Positions 26,201-33,862 of a stretch of 64,000 nt of DNA are shown one piece after another. The stretch is from assembly GCA_030018455.1 (NCBI GenBank), contig JASEFU010000003.1:62001-126000 (forward strand), read 5' to 3'. Both the position numbers and the translations under genes were made by a program. This stretch comes from Dehalococcoidia bacterium (GTDB taxonomy: Bacteria > Chloroflexota > Dehalococcoidia > DSTF01 > JALHUB01). Under the pieces are notes generated by a model. It saw nothing but the letters and a program-made list of their open reading frames with translations. It ran no database searches and was not told the DNA's origin. Position 1 is the stretch's first letter, and the number at the start of each line of letters is the position of its first letter.

Positions 26201-27358
26201 TGTCCGGACCCGCTCCTGCTCTTGCCCGACGGCCTCGAAGTCTTCGCCCAGGTAGTTGATCTCCACCGTCACCTCTCCGTCGACCGGCTTGTTGTCAGGG
26301 GTCTCGGTGACGACGAGGAACGTGAAGGGCAGCGACGGCTTGAAGGCGTTGCTTTCGGGGATGAGCTCCACCACGACCGGCGCTTCGGAGACCGTGAGGA
26401 GGCGCGTCGTCTTCTCCTCGTAGCCGGTTGACTTCTCCCTGACGGCGATTTCCAACGTCACGTTCCCCATTCCCCTCGCCCCAGGGACGCCGGCCACGTA
26501 CTGCACGGCGGGAAGCTCGAACTGCGCCTCCCCATCGATCTCCTTTGAGAACCGCGCGAACTCCTCCCATTCGCCCACGTAGCGCTGAGCGACGATCTCC
26601 AACTCACCCCGCACCGGTCTTCCGTAGCTGTACTCGGCGGCTACCTTGCCCGTAATCGTCTCGTCGACCAGGAACCACTCTTTCGGCAGGTCAGCCTTGA
26701 TCTCGTACTTGGGCAGCACGTACTCCTCGACCCGCACGTCGATCTGCGCGCTGTGGTCGCCCGCCTGCGCGCTGACTTTCCAGACGCCGAGGTTCGGCTC
26801 CTCCGATATGGGGATGTCGAGAGCGCCCATGCCGTACTCATCGGTGCGCAGGACCGCCTTGTAGACCTTGATCCCCTTGGAGTCCTGCACTTCGAGCGTG
26901 GCGTCCACCGGCGACGGCTTCAGCTCCGAGTCGAGCGATATCAGCCGCGCGTGCAGCGTCTGGCCGGGCTTGTAGATGGGCTTGTCCGTCTCGAGGAAGA
27001 GCATCGAGCCCTGCGCGACCTGCACCGTCGCCTTGTCGGCGAAGCCTTCGCCGCGAACCGTCAGCTCGTATTCGCCCTCGGGCAGGGCCGGCACCTCGAA
27101 GGCGATCGACCCTTTGCCGTCGATCTCGGCGCTCTCCTTGATCACCTCGCGGCCCCCTCGCAGGAGCGCCACCTCGACGTTGCCCGAGGTCAGCTTGTCG
27201 CCCGCGAACAGGCTCAGCGATACCGTCTCCTGCTCGCCGATGCGCAGCACGTTGGGCACGAGCGCAACGTAGCCGTTTATCGCCGAGGCCGTGTCGGAGC
27301 AGTTGCTCACGACGAGGACTGTCAGCAAAAGGCCCGCAATGAAGGATAGCCGTCTCAT
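23225..27358 (-). CDS. Alpha-2-macroglobulin / complement-like thioester protein, animal type
   Basis: A 1377-residue secreted protein. A signal peptide ends near TASA (about residue 27); an alternative lipobox (VSNC) is weak. Beta-sandwich MG domains follow (ETDKPIYKPGQTLHARL), a low-complexity bait-like region at about 610-675, then RQYFPETWLWEEL and DSITTWVLRAVALS as in animal A2M. The thioester is PYGCGEQNM with Cys890 and Gln893. Further on is HHEEMLGG, with His1004 aligning with the complement C3 catalytic histidine, 114 residues from the Cys. A C-terminal receptor-binding-like domain closes the protein. Most bacterial homologs carry CLEQ and sit beside pbpC; neither is true here. GGGAGG precedes the ATG at 27358. 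Confidence 0.93.
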   Translation of the reverse strand: MRRLSFIAGLLLTVLVVSNCSDTASAINGYVALVPNVLRIGEQETVSLSLFAGDKLTSGNVEVALLRGGREVIKESAEIDGKGSIAFEVPALPEGEYELTVRGEGFADKATVQVAQGSMLFLETDKPIYKPGQTLHARLISLDSELKPSPVDATLEVQDSKGIKVYKAVLRTDEYGMGALDIPISEEPNLGVWKVSAQAGDHSAQIDVRVEEYVLPKYEIKADLPKEWFLVDETITGKVAAEYSYGRPVRGELEIVAQRYVGEWEEFARFSKEIDGEAQFELPAVQYVAGVPGARGMGNVTLEIAVREKSTGYEEKTTRLLTVSEAPVVVELIPESNAFKPSLPFTFLVVTETPDNKPVDGEVTVEINYLGEDFEAVGQEQERVRTENGLALLEVRPPEAAVSLMANAYSDEAYSYVAIDAAYSPSGNFIHLEQVTQGELKAGDEAKFKVHSTREAANFYYEVVSRGRVVFTASSSSSEISFRTTPLMAPGARLLVYQILPNSEVAADYLPFEVSGDYPHAVEAAFNAEQAEPGQSLDVLVQTDGPAKVGLVAVDRSVFILAENRLNLQQVFDELERLYMEPQVELHEATPYEGIVTRGAKETFEEAGLTVLSNKKVPEGKEYESPWEAEGGVLLAERGDMKGVAVPAAAAPDEGDRQSQSGAALAEVRRVRQYFPETWLWEELITDADGRGSLPVEAPDSITTWVLRAVALSKEKGLGIAEGELVVMQPFFIQVDVPYSAVRGEEFPVKIALYNYQDSPQEFAVEMDSAAWFESVGALSDTVAVGPNDVGGAQFTIRPRSLGVQQIKVTARSADSADAVIKEIIIVPEGIERETAQNAVLSAGGSTTFGPSLPPAVVEGSARAYLTLTASYLTQTIEGLDQLLQMPYGCGEQNMVLLAPDVFIARYLKETNQLKPEIMAKAEKLMITGYQRELTYRRDDGSFSAFGESDEVGSLWLTAFVLKTFSQAKGLVFIDDAVLSEAVNWITQQQKEDGSFEKVGFVHHEEMLGGVEGKTALTAYVAIALLEAGETDSSAKAVRYLEGELERIDDAYTMAIVAYALELAGSGSRDAAHAKLMEMAEEDEDGLHWGSEIVPLLEEEEPPGPGVRPMPEPFPLPGQSTAIEATGYATLTLTKRGDALNAGQAARWLVSRRNAYGGFGSTQDTVVALQALTEQAIGAASDVDLRVSVNAGGESKEVTVNSGNFDVLQVIEVPPDAQVQVRAEGKGEVVLQLVTRFNVPAEEPEQGAFTIEVDYATEQVQANDVIDIRASVEFHPPLPMKAGMVVVDIAVPTGFEALADSIDSAVTAEPKIKRYDVAGRKVIFYIEDMEPGDEIAFAFQAKALYPVKAKGVASQVYSYYKPEWRAETLSEDVTVAP

Positions 27359-27379
27359 GGTCCACCTCCCGTCATTCAT

Positions 27380-27717
27380 GTCTTAAGAGACGGCGACAGG
27401 GAGAAAAAGGTTCCGGCAGGGGATGCACGCGACGCGGGATTGCGCAAAAAGCGCTTTTCATCGCATATTGTCAGTGGTGCTTCTCAGACCGCCGGGAAAG
27501 GGGGTGACTCCGATGGCTGCCAGCCAGCGCAAGACCTGATTCTTGCAGACAGCGATGCACGGGCTGCATTGTCGAGTTGCCGCGCTGTTCCGGCGGCTGT
27601 TCGCAAGGGTCACCCTCGTCAAGCGAGGTCGGGAACCCCCGGGCTCCTGAAGTCGAAGGCCTGACTGCACGGGCAGTTGCCGCTGCGGTCGGCTCTTACG
27701 ACGAAAGGAGCTTCTTT
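27380..27717 (+). other. Long, apparently structured leader before the selenium genes
   Basis: No convincing gene lies in these 338 bases. A promoter-like pair is at 27440-27469. Downstream, GGGTGAC (27502-27508) can pair with GTCACCC (27609-27615), enclosing smaller hairpins such as GGCT/AGCC and GATGCA/TGCATT; CCTCG/CGAGG follows. This could be a structured 5' leader. It does not match any riboswitch class I know, nor a tRNA. TCTTAAGAGAC at 27381-27391 is also found before the gene at 38378-39202. Confidence 0.4.
27440..27469 (+). promoter_or_regulatory. Possible promoter of the selenium cluster
   Basis: TTGCGC (27440-27445), an 18-base spacer and CATATT (27464-27469) resemble a sigma70 promoter in a GC-rich genome. 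It would give a leader of about 240 bases before the yedE GTG. Confidence 0.4.
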
Positions 27718-29007
27718 GTGATACCTCTTCTGCGAAATGCGGCGGATATATCCGCTCGTGCCTGCAAACGTCTTCTTCTCAGCGCCCTGTCGCTGCCCTT
27801 CCGCGCTACCGGCGAAGGCGCTTCGGATGCGGCTTCCAGCGGCGCCGCCGTCGGTGTTGCCGACAAAGAGACCCCGGGTGCTCGCCGCCCGGAAGTCCGG
27901 CGCGAGGGTCTTCTGCGGCGCTTTCTGCGTTCCCGCTGGCTAGTCATAGGCACAGGGCTTTTCATCGGTGTGCTGGCGCCGGTGCTGGCGAAGGCGGGCA
28001 ATCCCGGAAACATGGGGATCTGCGTCGCCTGCTTCAACCGCGACATCGCGGGGGCGCTGGGACTGCACCGCGCGGCCGCCGTCCAGTACATACGCCCCGA
28101 GATAATCGGCATCGTGCTGGGGTCGGTGGCGTCCGCGGTCTTCTTCCGAGAGTTCAGGCCCCGCACCGGCTCGGCGCCTCTGGTGCGCTTCCTCCTCGGC
28201 GCGTTCGCCGTTATCGGCGCCCTCGTCTTCCTGGGGTGCCCCTGGCGCGCCTACCTGCGCCTCAGCGGCGGCGACTGGAACGCCGTTCTGGGGATCGGCG
28301 GACTGATTGCGGGGATAGCTGTGGGCGTGGTCTTCCTGAGGATGGGCTATACGCTGGGCCGAAGCAGAGCGGCCCCATTCTCCCTCGGCTGGATGATGCC
28401 GCTGCTGATGGTCGGGCTCCTCCTGCTGCTCCTCTTCGAACCGAAGCTGGGCAGAGACGCCGAAGGCAACGCTGTCGGCCCCATCTTTTTCAGCGAGTCC
28501 GGCCCTGGCTCTCAGTACGCCCCGCTGGCGGTCTCGCTCGTCGTGGGGCTTGCCATCGGCGCGCTGGCGCAGCGCAGCCGCTTTTGCACGATAGCGGGCG
28601 TGCGCGACTTCATACTGATGCGCGACACCCATCTGCTGAGCGGCATCCTGGCGCTGATTGCGGCGGCGTTCGTGACCAACGCCCTCCTCGGGCAGTTCCA
28701 CGCCGGCTTCGACGGCCAGCCCGTCGCTCACACCGAACACCTGTGGAACTTCTCCGGCATGGCGCTGGCCGGCCTGGCCTTTACCCTCGCCGGCGGCTGT
28801 CCGGGAAGGCAACTTGTCCTTTCCGGTGAAGGAGACGGCGACGCCGCCGTCTTCGCGCTGGGCATGATTTTCGGCGCAGGTTTCGCCCACACGTTTTCGC
28901 TCGCCAGCTCGCCCGCGGGACACGGCGTCTACGGGCCGGCGGCGGTGGTCATCGGGCTGGTCTTCTGCGCCGCCGTCGGGCTCACAATGCGCGAGGCCCG
29001 GAGCTGA
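27718..29007 (+). CDS. yedE: YedE/YeeE-family selenium (or sulfur) transporter
   Basis: A 429-residue multi-spanning membrane protein of the selenium-associated YedE group. Hallmarks are KAGNPGNMGICVACFNRDIAG, HRAAAVQYIRPEI, FLGCPWRAYLRL, RSRFCTIAGVRDFIL and LAGGCPGRQL, with conserved cysteines thought to pass the substrate. The GTG at 27718 has AAAGGAG upstream. This start gives about 70 residues of low-complexity extra N-terminus before the usual family start, so translation could begin later. TusA-like, desulfurase-like and DUF3343 genes follow, the set known to travel with selenium metabolism. Confidence 0.88.
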   Translation: MIPLLRNAADISARACKRLLLSALSLPFRATGEGASDAASSGAAVGVADKETPGARRPEVRREGLLRRFLRSRWLVIGTGLFIGVLAPVLAKAGNPGNMGICVACFNRDIAGALGLHRAAAVQYIRPEIIGIVLGSVASAVFFREFRPRTGSAPLVRFLLGAFAVIGALVFLGCPWRAYLRLSGGDWNAVLGIGGLIAGIAVGVVFLRMGYTLGRSRAAPFSLGWMMPLLMVGLLLLLLFEPKLGRDAEGNAVGPIFFSESGPGSQYAPLAVSLVVGLAIGALAQRSRFCTIAGVRDFILMRDTHLLSGILALIAAAFVTNALLGQFHAGFDGQPVAHTEHLWNFSGMALAGLAFTLAGGCPGRQLVLSGEGDGDAAVFALGMIFGAGFAHTFSLASSPAGHGVYGPAAVVIGLVFCAAVGLTMREARS

Positions 29008-29019
29008 AAGGGGTAAGAG

Positions 29020-29241
29020 ATGGCTGACATACACACCGTTGACGCCAGGGGGCTTTCGTGCCCGCATCCGGCAATGATGACCCGCGAAGCTATCCTCCGC
29101 CAGGACTCAGGGGTCATAGAGGTGCTGGTGGACACGGCGACCTCGCGCGACAACTGCGCCCGCATGGCGGAGAGCAACGGCTGGTCGGTGGAGACGGCGC
29201 CGAACAACGAAGGCGGGTTCCGCCTGGTGCTGAGAAAATGA
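29020..29241 (+). CDS. TusA/YedF-like sulfur or selenium carrier
   Basis: A 73-residue TusA-fold protein with the cysteine motif GLSCPHPAMM (CPxP; Cys14), which carries persulfide or perselenide. It corresponds to the N-terminal domain of selenium-associated YedF proteins; the C-terminal domain of longer YedF is absent. It lies 12 bases after yedE and its stop overlaps the next start (ATGA). Confidence 0.9.
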   Translation: MADIHTVDARGLSCPHPAMMTREAILRQDSGVIEVLVDTATSRDNCARMAESNGWSVETAPNNEGGFRLVLRK

Positions 29242-30389
29242 TCTACCTCGACAACGCCGCTACCTCCTGGCCCAAGCCGCCGGAGGTGGCGCGCGCCATG
29301 ACCGATTTTCTGGAAAAAGCGGGGGGTAACCCCGGGCGCTCCGGACACGGCCTGTCTGTGCAGGCAGGCCGTGTCCTTTTCGAGACGCGCGAGCTGCTCG
29401 CCGCCTTGTTCAACGCTCCCGATCCGCTGCGCGTCATCTTCACCGCCAGCGCCACGCACGCGCTCAACATCGCCCTTCAGGGGCTGCTTCGTGAAGGCGA
29501 CCACGTGGTCTGCAGCGGCATCGAGCACAACTCGGTGATGCGGCCGCTCCGCGAGCTGGAGCGACGGGGCGTGCGGCTCACCGTGGCGCCCTGTTCCAGC
29601 GATGGGACGCTGCAAGTGTCCGAACTGCGGAAGGCGGTGACACCGAGGACCCGCCTGGTCGCGCTTGCCCACGCGAGCAACGTCATCGGCACGATACAGC
29701 CGGTGGAGGAAGCAGCGGCCATCGCCCATGCGGCGGGAGCGCTCCTGCTCATCGACGCGGCCCAGACGGCGGGCGTCCTGCCGATAGACATCGCGGCGCA
29801 GGGCATCGACCTTCTCGCCTTCACGGGGCATAAGGGACTCCTGGGCCCACAGGGGACAGGCGGGCTCGTCATCGGAGAGCGCGTGGACGTGCGCGAGCTG
29901 CGCCCGCTTTTCTTCGGCGGGACGGGGAGCCGGTCGCAGCACCAGGAGCAGCCGGACGCCCTCCCCGACAAATACGAGAGCGGCACACCCAACGGCCCCG
30001 GCATCGCCGGACTGGGCGCGGGCGTGAGGTTCCTGCTCGCGCGCGGCATCGACTCCGTGCGGGAACACGAGCTCGCACTGATGCGGGCGCTGATCGACGG
30101 GTTGGGGGAGACGCCGAACGTCACGCTGTTCGGTCCCACCGACGTCCACCGGCGCGTCGCCATCGCGTCGGTGACCGTCGCCGGCCGCTCCGTCTCGGAG
30201 GTCGGGCAACGGCTGGAACAGGAGTCCGGCGTGCTCGCCCGCGTGGGGCTTCACTGCGCGCCCGCCGCGCACCGAACCATCGGCACCTTTCCCGAGGGCA
30301 CGGTGCGACTGGCCCCCGGCGTGTTCACGACAATGCGAGACGTCGACGCGGCGGTGAAAGCGCTGCGAAGGATAGCGCAGGGCAGATGA
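29238..30389 (+). CDS. Cysteine desulfurase / selenocysteine lyase-like enzyme
   Basis: A 383-residue class V aminotransferase-fold PLP enzyme. It starts MIYLDNAATSWPKP, has NSVMRPL, IDAAQTAG and the lysine motif FTGHKGLLGPQG that binds PLP, and keeps a catalytic cysteine in VGLHCAPAAH. This matches the desulfurase subfamily found with YedE and YedF in selenium gene sets, so it may release selenium or sulfur from cysteine analogs. Its stop overlaps the DUF3343 start. Confidence 0.9.
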   Translation: MIYLDNAATSWPKPPEVARAMTDFLEKAGGNPGRSGHGLSVQAGRVLFETRELLAALFNAPDPLRVIFTASATHALNIALQGLLREGDHVVCSGIEHNSVMRPLRELERRGVRLTVAPCSSDGTLQVSELRKAVTPRTRLVALAHASNVIGTIQPVEEAAAIAHAAGALLLIDAAQTAGVLPIDIAAQGIDLLAFTGHKGLLGPQGTGGLVIGERVDVRELRPLFFGGTGSRSQHQEQPDALPDKYESGTPNGPGIAGLGAGVRFLLARGIDSVREHELALMRALIDGLGETPNVTLFGPTDVHRRVAIASVTVAGRSVSEVGQRLEQESGVLARVGLHCAPAAHRTIGTFPEGTVRLAPGVFTTMRDVDAAVKALRRIAQGR

Positions 30390-30607
30390 CGGCGGTCTTC
30401 CTCTTCCACACCAGCTCGGCGGTGTTCAGGGCCGAGAAAGCGCTCAAGGAGGCGCGCGTACCGGCGCGTCTCATCCCCACGCCGCGTCAGTTCTCCAGCG
30501 ACTGCGGCATCGCCCTGAGCATTGACGCACAGTATGCGGAAGCAGCGCAAACCGTCCTCGACAAGGCGGGCGTCGAATATGCCGCCCTGCACCGGATGGC
30601 GCCCTGA
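30386..30607 (+). CDS. DUF3343 putative Se/S carrier-like protein
   Basis: A 73-residue DUF3343 protein starting FLFHTSSAVFRAEKALKEA and holding the conserved SSDCGIAL with a single cysteine (Cys40) that may carry selenium or sulfur. It overlaps the desulfurase-like gene by 4 bases and ends the four-gene cluster; only 7 bases separate it from the convergent ECF gene. Function in the family is not established. Confidence 0.85.
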   Translation: MTAVFLFHTSSAVFRAEKALKEARVPARLIPTPRQFSSDCGIALSIDAQYAEAAQTVLDKAGVEYAALHRMAP

Positions 30608-30614
30608 CGGCGCG

Positions 30615-31451
30615 CTACTCGAAGCGGACCTGAAAGCGGTCGCGGAAACGCGTGAGGACGTCGAGCACGGGCCTGCCCAGCGCAAGGATGAGGACCAGGT
30701 TCGCCAGGGCCCGCCAGGCGTCCCAACCGGCGGACGTCAGGATGTAGAACGACCAGTAGTGACGGACCGCCTCGTCGAAGCCCATGCCGGGACGCCACGA
30801 TATGCTCTCGCCGCTCGCCATCATCGGCCAGAACCAGAGGTTCATCACGGCGCCGAACAGGAACCCCCAGGCCACGCCGAACGCCGCCAGCAACGCCAGC
30901 TCCGTACGCGGCCGACGGCACAGCCGCCCCTTCGCCGCGCCCAGCCAGCCCGCGGTCATCCCCATCCAGCCGGAGACGAACACCTGGAACGGCAGCCAGG
31001 GCCCAAACCCGCTGACGGCAAAGGCCGAGACGAAGAGCGCGCCCGCCCCGAGGAGAAAGCCGAAACGGGGTCCGAAGACATACCCTCCCAGAATGATCGC
31101 AAAGAAGAACGCCGTGGCCCCTGCCGGCAGCGTGGGGACGCGGAGCGCCGCCGCAATCACCACCAGCGCCGCCATCACCGAGGCCGTCTTCGCGTTCATC
31201 CCCTGACCCGCGATCTCGAGGACGAACAGCAGCAGGCTGAGCCCCAGCACGAGGCCGAAGATGAGCGGCGCGTCCTGGGAGTGGGCGGCCGTGCCGGAGC
31301 TGGTTGCCGCGCTCAAGAAGAAGGGATAAAAGAACGCGAACAGCCCGACGAGGCTGATCACCACCAGCGTCGCCGTCGAAGAGAGGCCGGCAAGCAGGGA
31401 GCGGGCGGGAAGACCTCCGCGTAGCGACGGCAGCGCGACTTCGCTAGCCAC
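30615..31451 (-). CDS. ECF transporter S component, probably for cobalamin
   Basis: A 278-residue membrane protein with about six to eight hydrophobic segments, typical of ECF substrate-binding components (FFFAIILGGYVFGPRFGFLLG, in part, and GPWLPFQVFVSGWMGMTAG). It is the last gene behind a cobalamin riboswitch, after EcfT, the EcfA fusion and the DUF4430-like protein, so vitamin B12 or a corrinoid is the inferred substrate. The GTG start at 31451 has GGAGGAG upstream and overlaps the preceding gene's stop by 8 bases. Confidence 0.82.
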   Translation of the reverse strand: MASEVALPSLRGGLPARSLLAGLSSTATLVVISLVGLFAFFYPFFLSAATSSGTAAHSQDAPLIFGLVLGLSLLLFVLEIAGQGMNAKTASVMAALVVIAAALRVPTLPAGATAFFFAIILGGYVFGPRFGFLLGAGALFVSAFAVSGFGPWLPFQVFVSGWMGMTAGWLGAAKGRLCRRPRTELALLAAFGVAWGFLFGAVMNLWFWPMMASGESISWRPGMGFDEAVRHYWSFYILTSAGWDAWRALANLVLILALGRPVLDVLTRFRDRFQVRFE

Positions 31452-32265
31452 GTGATCTCCTCCACAGGACGAGCGACACAGTACCCAGAGCCGCGGCCAC
31501 GGCCCCGAACCCGAGCAGCTCGAGCGGAAAATCGAGGCCGTTGTCTCCACCCTGTTCCGTCGACGGCGTATTCGTCGCGACGGGGGTCTTCGTCGCGGCC
31601 TCAGGGGTCTTCGTCGCGGCCTTAGCCGGCGCCCTTTCCGTCTGGGCCGGCGTCGAAGTCGCAGTCGGCAGCTCCGTAGCCCCGGCCGCCGTCGCAGCGA
31701 GGGTGGGAGCGACGGTCTGGGAAGCCAGCGCCGGCTCCGTCGGCGGCGGCGCCAGCGTGGGCGGCGGCTCCGTCGGCGGCGGACATATCTCCTCGAACGC
31801 GCGCAGTTCGGGCTGGGCGCCGCCGCCCGGCTTGCCGGAGCCCCACGCCCAGCCATCGACGTCCCCGTCACGCACCTTGCGCAACGACGCCCCCACGTTC
31901 GAATACTTCCACGCGCCCGCGTCCAGCGTGTAATACGCCCAATAGCGGCAATCGGCGCCGCGGCAGTGGCAAAAACAATCATTGGGGTTATCGCAGCCCA
32001 CGTCCTCAATTTTGCATACCGCAGCCCCGCCGGCGCCCCCTGTGGTCACAAGCGAAAGCCCTGAGCGGCGCAACAACTCCGCCCCTGTTATCTCCGCCTC
32101 CGCGAACTCGACGCATACGGTTGTGGTCCGCCCGCCGCCGAAGCTGACCACGATCCCGGCCCGCTTCGGGGCCTCGCCCGCAGCGTCGCCGCCGGGCAGC
32201 GCCGCCAGGGCAACCGCCAGCGCGAAGAGCGCCAAGAGACGCATGCCCCTAAAGCTACTGCGCAA
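31444..32265 (-). CDS. Membrane-anchored DUF4430-like (transcobalamin C-domain type) protein
   Basis: A 273-residue secreted protein. A signal peptide (LLALFALAVALAALPGGDA) leads to a domain with ITGAELLRRSGL, a cysteine-rich insert (CDNPNDCFCHCRGADC), and YWAYYTLDAGAWKYSNVGAS with KVRDGDVDGWAWG, the pattern of DUF4430, which is related to the small C-terminal domain of intrinsic factor and transcobalamin. A Thr/Pro/Ala stalk (about 165-240) and one C-terminal transmembrane helix with a basic tail (WRRSRG) follow. I chose TTG at 32265 with GGGAGG upstream; ATG at 32244 is an alternative. It probably helps hold cobalamin at the cell surface. Confidence 0.75.
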   Translation of the reverse strand: MRSSFRGMRLLALFALAVALAALPGGDAAGEAPKRAGIVVSFGGGRTTTVCVEFAEAEITGAELLRRSGLSLVTTGGAGGAAVCKIEDVGCDNPNDCFCHCRGADCRYWAYYTLDAGAWKYSNVGASLRKVRDGDVDGWAWGSGKPGGGAQPELRAFEEICPPPTEPPPTLAPPPTEPALASQTVAPTLAATAAGATELPTATSTPAQTERAPAKAATKTPEAATKTPVATNTPSTEQGGDNGLDFPLELLGFGAVAAALGTVSLVLWRRSRG

Positions 32266-33862
32266 CCTTCTCCCCCTCCCTCGATTGCAGCACGTCCTCC
32301 ACCGTCAGATAACCGCCGCCGAAGAGCTTGTTCACCTGCGTGCTGAACGTGATCGATTCCGTGAGCACGTCGCGCGCCGGGCCCTCCGCCACGATCTCGC
32401 CGTCCGCCAGCAGGACGATGCGGTCGGCGCACGAGGCGACGAGTTCGACATCGTGGCTGGCGAGCACGACTGTCGCGCCTTCGCGGCAGCGGCGCCTCAG
32501 GTTGTCGACGAGGATCTGTTTCGTCTCATAGTCCATGCCGCGCGTGGGCTCGTCGAGCAGGAGGACAGATGGGCGGCCCGCGAGCATGGAAGCCAGCGCC
32601 GCCCTCTGGCGCTCGCCGGCGCTAAGGTCGCGGGGATGCAAGCCCCGCAGCGACTCCAGCCGCCACTCGCTGAGCGCCTCGTCGACGCTGCCCGCGCGGC
32701 CCGTTCCCTTGAGTGTGTCCTCTATCTCCGCCTCGACTGTCGAATGAAAGAGGACGGAGGCAGGCTCCTGCGGCACCAGCGCCAGTCGCAGCGCCAGACG
32801 CTCGGCGCCGCACCCGGCGGCGTCCTCGTCGAGTATGCGGACACTTCCCGACTTCACCGGCAGCAGCCCGGCGCACGCCCTCAGCAGGCTGGTCTTGCCG
32901 GCGCCGTTCCGTCCCATCAGGGCAAGTATCTGCCCGGGATAGGCGGCGAGCGAGACGTTTGTGACGGCGGGACGCGGCCCGTACGCTATGCTCACCTTTT
33001 CGATGAGCACGGCAGGCTTGTGGTCTCGCGCGGGCGTCGAGCCGTCGCGACCCGAGCGCGGCGCCGGCATCCGCTCCACAAAACGCCTCCCCTCTCGTAT
33101 CGACAGCGGTAGCGGCTCCCAGCCGAGCGTCCGCCCCAGGCGTGCGACGGGAGGAGAAAGCGGGAGCATCCTCATCGCCTCCCGCGCCGTGAGATCGACG
33201 ACGGAGCCGGAGCCGTCGAGGTACAGGACGCGCTCCGCGTACTGCACCACCCGCTCCAGCCGGTGCTCGGCGATGACGATCGTCAGCCCCAGGTCGGTGT
33301 TGAGCCGCTGCACCGCCGTCAGCACCTCCTCTGCCGCCTGCGGGTCGAGCTGCGACGTCGGCTCGTCGAGGAGCAGCGCCTTCGGCTGCATGGTCAGCAC
33401 CGCGCCGATGACGACGCGCTGCAGCTCGCCGCCGGAGAGCGTGTCCAGCCGCCGCTTCTTCAGATGAGCGATGCCCAGGATATCCAGCACCTCTTCCACG
33501 CGCTTCCGCATCGTCAGGCGCGGCACGCCCAGGTTCTCCATCCCGAATGCGATCTCGTCCTCCACCGTGTCGGCGACAAACTGCGCCTCGGGGTCCTGGA
33601 ACACCATGCCCGCCTTCTGCGCCAGGTCGCGCGGCTGGCAGGTCAACGTGTCCAGGCCCTCGACGATGACGCGACCACCGAAGCTGCCGCCGTGGAAATG
33701 GGGCACGAGACCGTTCAGACAGCGCAGGAACGTGGACTTGCCGCTGCCCGATGCTCCCACCAGCAGCACTACCTCGCCCGCGCCGATTGTGAGGCTGACG
33801 TCGCGCAGCACGGGCGCCGATGCGTTCGGGTAGGAAAACGTTAGGCCGCTAACCTCGATCAC
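32255..33862 (-). CDS. ecfA: Fused ECF transporter ATPase (EcfA-EcfA')
   Basis: A 535-residue protein with two ABC ATPase domains in one chain. Domain 1 has GASGSGKST, VFQDPEAQF, LSGGELQR and LLLDEPTSQLDP; domain 2 (from about residue 285) has GRNGAGKTS, LSAGERQR and LLLDEPTRGMDYE. These pair in one polypeptide to drive the ECF module, replacing separate EcfA1 and EcfA2. It overlaps ecfT by 14 bases and the DUF4430-like gene by 11 bases, so the operon is tightly coupled. Confidence 0.93.
   Translation of the reverse strand: MIEVSGLTFSYPNASAPVLRDVSLTIGAGEVVLLVGASGSGKSTFLRCLNGLVPHFHGGSFGGRVIVEGLDTLTCQPRDLAQKAGMVFQDPEAQFVADTVEDEIAFGMENLGVPRLTMRKRVEEVLDILGIAHLKKRRLDTLSGGELQRVVIGAVLTMQPKALLLDEPTSQLDPQAAEEVLTAVQRLNTDLGLTIVIAEHRLERVVQYAERVLYLDGSGSVVDLTAREAMRMLPLSPPVARLGRTLGWEPLPLSIREGRRFVERMPAPRSGRDGSTPARDHKPAVLIEKVSIAYGPRPAVTNVSLAAYPGQILALMGRNGAGKTSLLRACAGLLPVKSGSVRILDEDAAGCGAERLALRLALVPQEPASVLFHSTVEAEIEDTLKGTGRAGSVDEALSEWRLESLRGLHPRDLSAGERQRAALASMLAGRPSVLLLDEPTRGMDYETKQILVDNLRRRCREGATVVLASHDVELVASCADRIVLLADGEIVAEGPARDVLTESITFSTQVNKLFGGGYLTVEDVLQSREGEKVAQ

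Noticed and set aside
27481-27660. Possible tRNA-Sec before the selenium genes
   Set aside because: I looked for a UCA anticodon, a T-arm GGTTCGA-like sequence and an 8-bp acceptor stem on both strands and found none.
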